Positions 62,692 to 64,000 of a DNA stretch of 64,000 nt are shown piece by piece. The stretch is from an actinobacterium acMicro-4 (GTDB lineage Bacteria > Actinomycetota > Actinomycetes > Actinomycetales > Microbacteriaceae), in assembly GCA_000754445.1 (NCBI GenBank), contig JNSD01000013.1:62001-126000 (forward strand), written 5' to 3'. Position 1 is the stretch's first letter; each line of letters starts with the position of its first letter. The notes under the pieces were generated by a model that made no database searches, was not told where the DNA came from, and saw nothing but the letters and a program-made list of their open reading frames with translations. The position numbers and the translations under genes are program-made.

Positions 62692-64000
62692 GTGCCCACG
62701 CCCACATTGCGCCACGCGGCGTGGCTGCGCGATGGCCGGTGGTATCGACTACACCCGCTGACCCCTGTTCTCCAGGGTGGCTTAGCGATTGCTGGCATCG
62801 TGGGGTTCCTGATTGCAGCGAGCTGGGAGGCAGTACTCTTCCGTCTTCTGCTCGGTCTCGCCGAAGTTGACCCGGAGGAAACTGCCGAGGCCGATTCCCT
62901 CGTTCGGTTGCTGGAGTGGGCAGTGTCGTTGTGGGGCGTAGTTATCACCCTGGCAATTCTTGGAATCGGCGTGATCTGGTTGCAGTGGCGGCTTCATATG
63001 GTCCGTATGAGCGAGGATGCCATCGAAGTCAAGAAAGGCGTTCTGTTTCGCTCGTCCAGGAGAATCAGGCTCGATCGTGTCAATGCTGTCGGCGTTCGCC
63101 GACCCCTTATCCCTCGACTTCTCGGGCTCGCCAAACTCGACATTCAAGCAGCAGGAACGGATGCAAGCCTTGTCCTTGCCTATCTCCCGAAGGCCACAGC
63201 TGAAGAAGTCCGGCGGGAAATCATGGAACCCACGTCAGCCGAACCGGCTGACGTGGCGGCAGGCGTTGCGGCTGATACCAGCACGGTGACTCGGGAGGTC
63301 GAGGTTCCGCTGTTTCGCTATCTGGCCTCTCTGGTCGTGAGCGTGGAGACCATTATTTTCGCGGGTGGGATACTGGCCGCCTCGATTGCATCTAGCCGCT
63401 CGGGTGAACTGGTCACGTGGTTGAGCGTGGTGGTTGTGCTGATTGTGTATGTCGCATACTTGGCGGATCGGTTCTTCAGGGTGGGCAGCTTTGTTGTGGA
63501 CACCGTGGATCACGACATTCGAGTATCACTGGGTTTGCTCGCCACCAGCGTGGAGAGCATTCCACCGGGTCGAATCCACGCTCTTCAGCTCAGTCAACCG
63601 TGGCCGTGGCGGGTATTGGGCTGGTGGAGATTGGAGGCCAACCTGGCCTCCACACCGGGAGCTCAGGTGTCCAAGGCCCCCTCGCACACCGTCCTTCTGC
63701 CGGTGGCAACGTTGCCGGAGGTCATGCGCGTGGTCGCGAAATGCATCCCGACCCTCGCTGGGGACCAGGCGAGGGATGTCCTTGTATCAGGCCTCCAGAG
63801 CACGCACGCGCAGTGGGTTTCTGATAACCCGGACCTTAAGGTGTCAATCGGTTCCCCTAAACGCGCCCGTTACCGCATTCCCCTGAGCTACACAGTGAAC
63901 GGGGGAGCGTTGCTCTCGGACGTGGTGCTTCTGCGACGGGGAGCCTGGATTCGGAGGCTGTCGATCATGCCTCTTGCTCGCATCCAGAGCTCGAGCATCT
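62692..64000 (+). CDS. bacterial PH-domain membrane protein (YdbT-like), 3' end cut
   Basis: A 436-residue partial reading frame that runs off the right edge. GTG 62692 lies 3 bases after the previous stop. Two PH-like units are visible: MSEDAIEVKKGVLFRSSRRI with LDIQAAGTDASL, and VDTVDHDIRVSLGLLATS with PPGRIHALQLSQP. Each is preceded by a pair of hydrophobic helices, and a third unit begins near nt 63890. This repeated layout is that of YdbT-type proteins (about 500 residues). Function is unknown in both families. Confidence 0.85.
   Translation, partial: MPTPTLRHAAWLRDGRWYRLHPLTPVLQGGLAIAGIVGFLIAASWEAVLFRLLLGLAEVDPEETAEADSLVRLLEWAVSLWGVVITLAILGIGVIWLQWRLHMVRMSEDAIEVKKGVLFRSSRRIRLDRVNAVGVRRPLIPRLLGLAKLDIQAAGTDASLVLAYLPKATAEEVRREIMEPTSAEPADVAAGVAADTSTVTREVEVPLFRYLASLVVSVETIIFAGGILAASIASSRSGELVTWLSVVVVLIVYVAYLADRFFRVGSFVVDTVDHDIRVSLGLLATSVESIPPGRIHALQLSQPWPWRVLGWWRLEANLASTPGAQVSKAPSHTVLLPVATLPEVMRVVAKCIPTLAGDQARDVLVSGLQSTHAQWVSDNPDLKVSIGSPKRARYRIPLSYTVNGGALLSDVVLLRRGAWIRRLSIMPLARIQSSSI

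Overview
The window is one continuous, gene-dense chromosomal stretch of a high-GC (roughly 58-60%) actinobacterium. The gene set points to Microbacteriaceae: a dnaK-grpE-dnaJ-hspR-clpB operon with HAIR sites, heterodimeric C50-carotenoid cyclase genes, a DUF3073 gene beside purM, a bacterial sterol-carrier gene beside purD, and a folate operon ending in DUF3180 and PH-domain genes. Very tight packing suggests a streamlined, probably aquatic genome, but the genus cannot be fixed from the sequence alone. I see no insertion sequence, prophage, CRISPR array, restriction operon or recognisable toxin-antitoxin pair.

Layout. 1-4.2 kb: CopD/CtaG-type copper and oxidase-assembly protein (left edge cut), a membrane-anchored unknown, a Pif1/RecD-like helicase and a YqhA-like membrane protein. 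4.2-9.5 kb: tRNA-Gly, dcd, idi and a carotenoid operon (crtB, crtI, two small lycopene cyclase subunits, lycopene elongase). 9.5-17.1 kb: an MFS transporter divergent from the heat-shock operon. 17.1-26.3 kb: nitroreductase, threonine aldolase, an unknown 468-residue protein, exonuclease III, pyrE, a septum-formation-like protein, an orphan DNA methyltransferase, a TrmH-type RNA methyltransferase, a response-regulator remnant, purA, chorismate mutase and a YqaJ-like nuclease. 26.4-38.3 kb: purine synthesis (purD-purC-GDSL-purS-purQ-DUF3817-purL, purF, purM), interrupted by a Pro/Glu-repeat surface protein. 38.2-46 kb: DUF3073, paired fluoride channels, two membrane or secreted proteins, a DEAD-box helicase with a long disordered N-terminus, a DMT exporter, cysK-cysE-plsC and thioredoxin. 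46-53.6 kb: TetR regulator, split transhydrogenase operon, YciI, SDR and a second carotenoid pair (UbiA-type elongase plus CrtI/CrtD-type desaturase). 53.6-64 kb: tRNA-Phe/Asp/Glu, M23 peptidase, pyrophosphatase, tilS-hpt-ftsH and a folate operon (folE-folP-folB-folK-DUF3180-PH-PH) cut by the right edge.

How the parts relate. idi, crtB, crtI, the cyclase pair and the elongase give a route from IPP to a cyclic C50 carotenoid, except that no GGPP synthase (crtE) is present here; the 51-53.6 kb pair looks like a second, possibly acyclic, branch. The purine genes cover most of the path to IMP and on to AMP (purA), but purN, purE, purK, purB and purH are not in the window. Folate synthesis supplies one-carbon units for the same path.

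Two window-wide patterns stand out. About nineteen genes carry a TANNNT hexamer ending 6-7 nt before the start codon, the signature of leaderless transcripts; several face each other as compact divergent pairs, and this was used to correct start codons. Eleven of twelve convergent coding pairs overlap at their 3' ends, and five of these share one YTAR tetranucleotide as both stop codons. No gene-free stretch exceeds about 230 bases.
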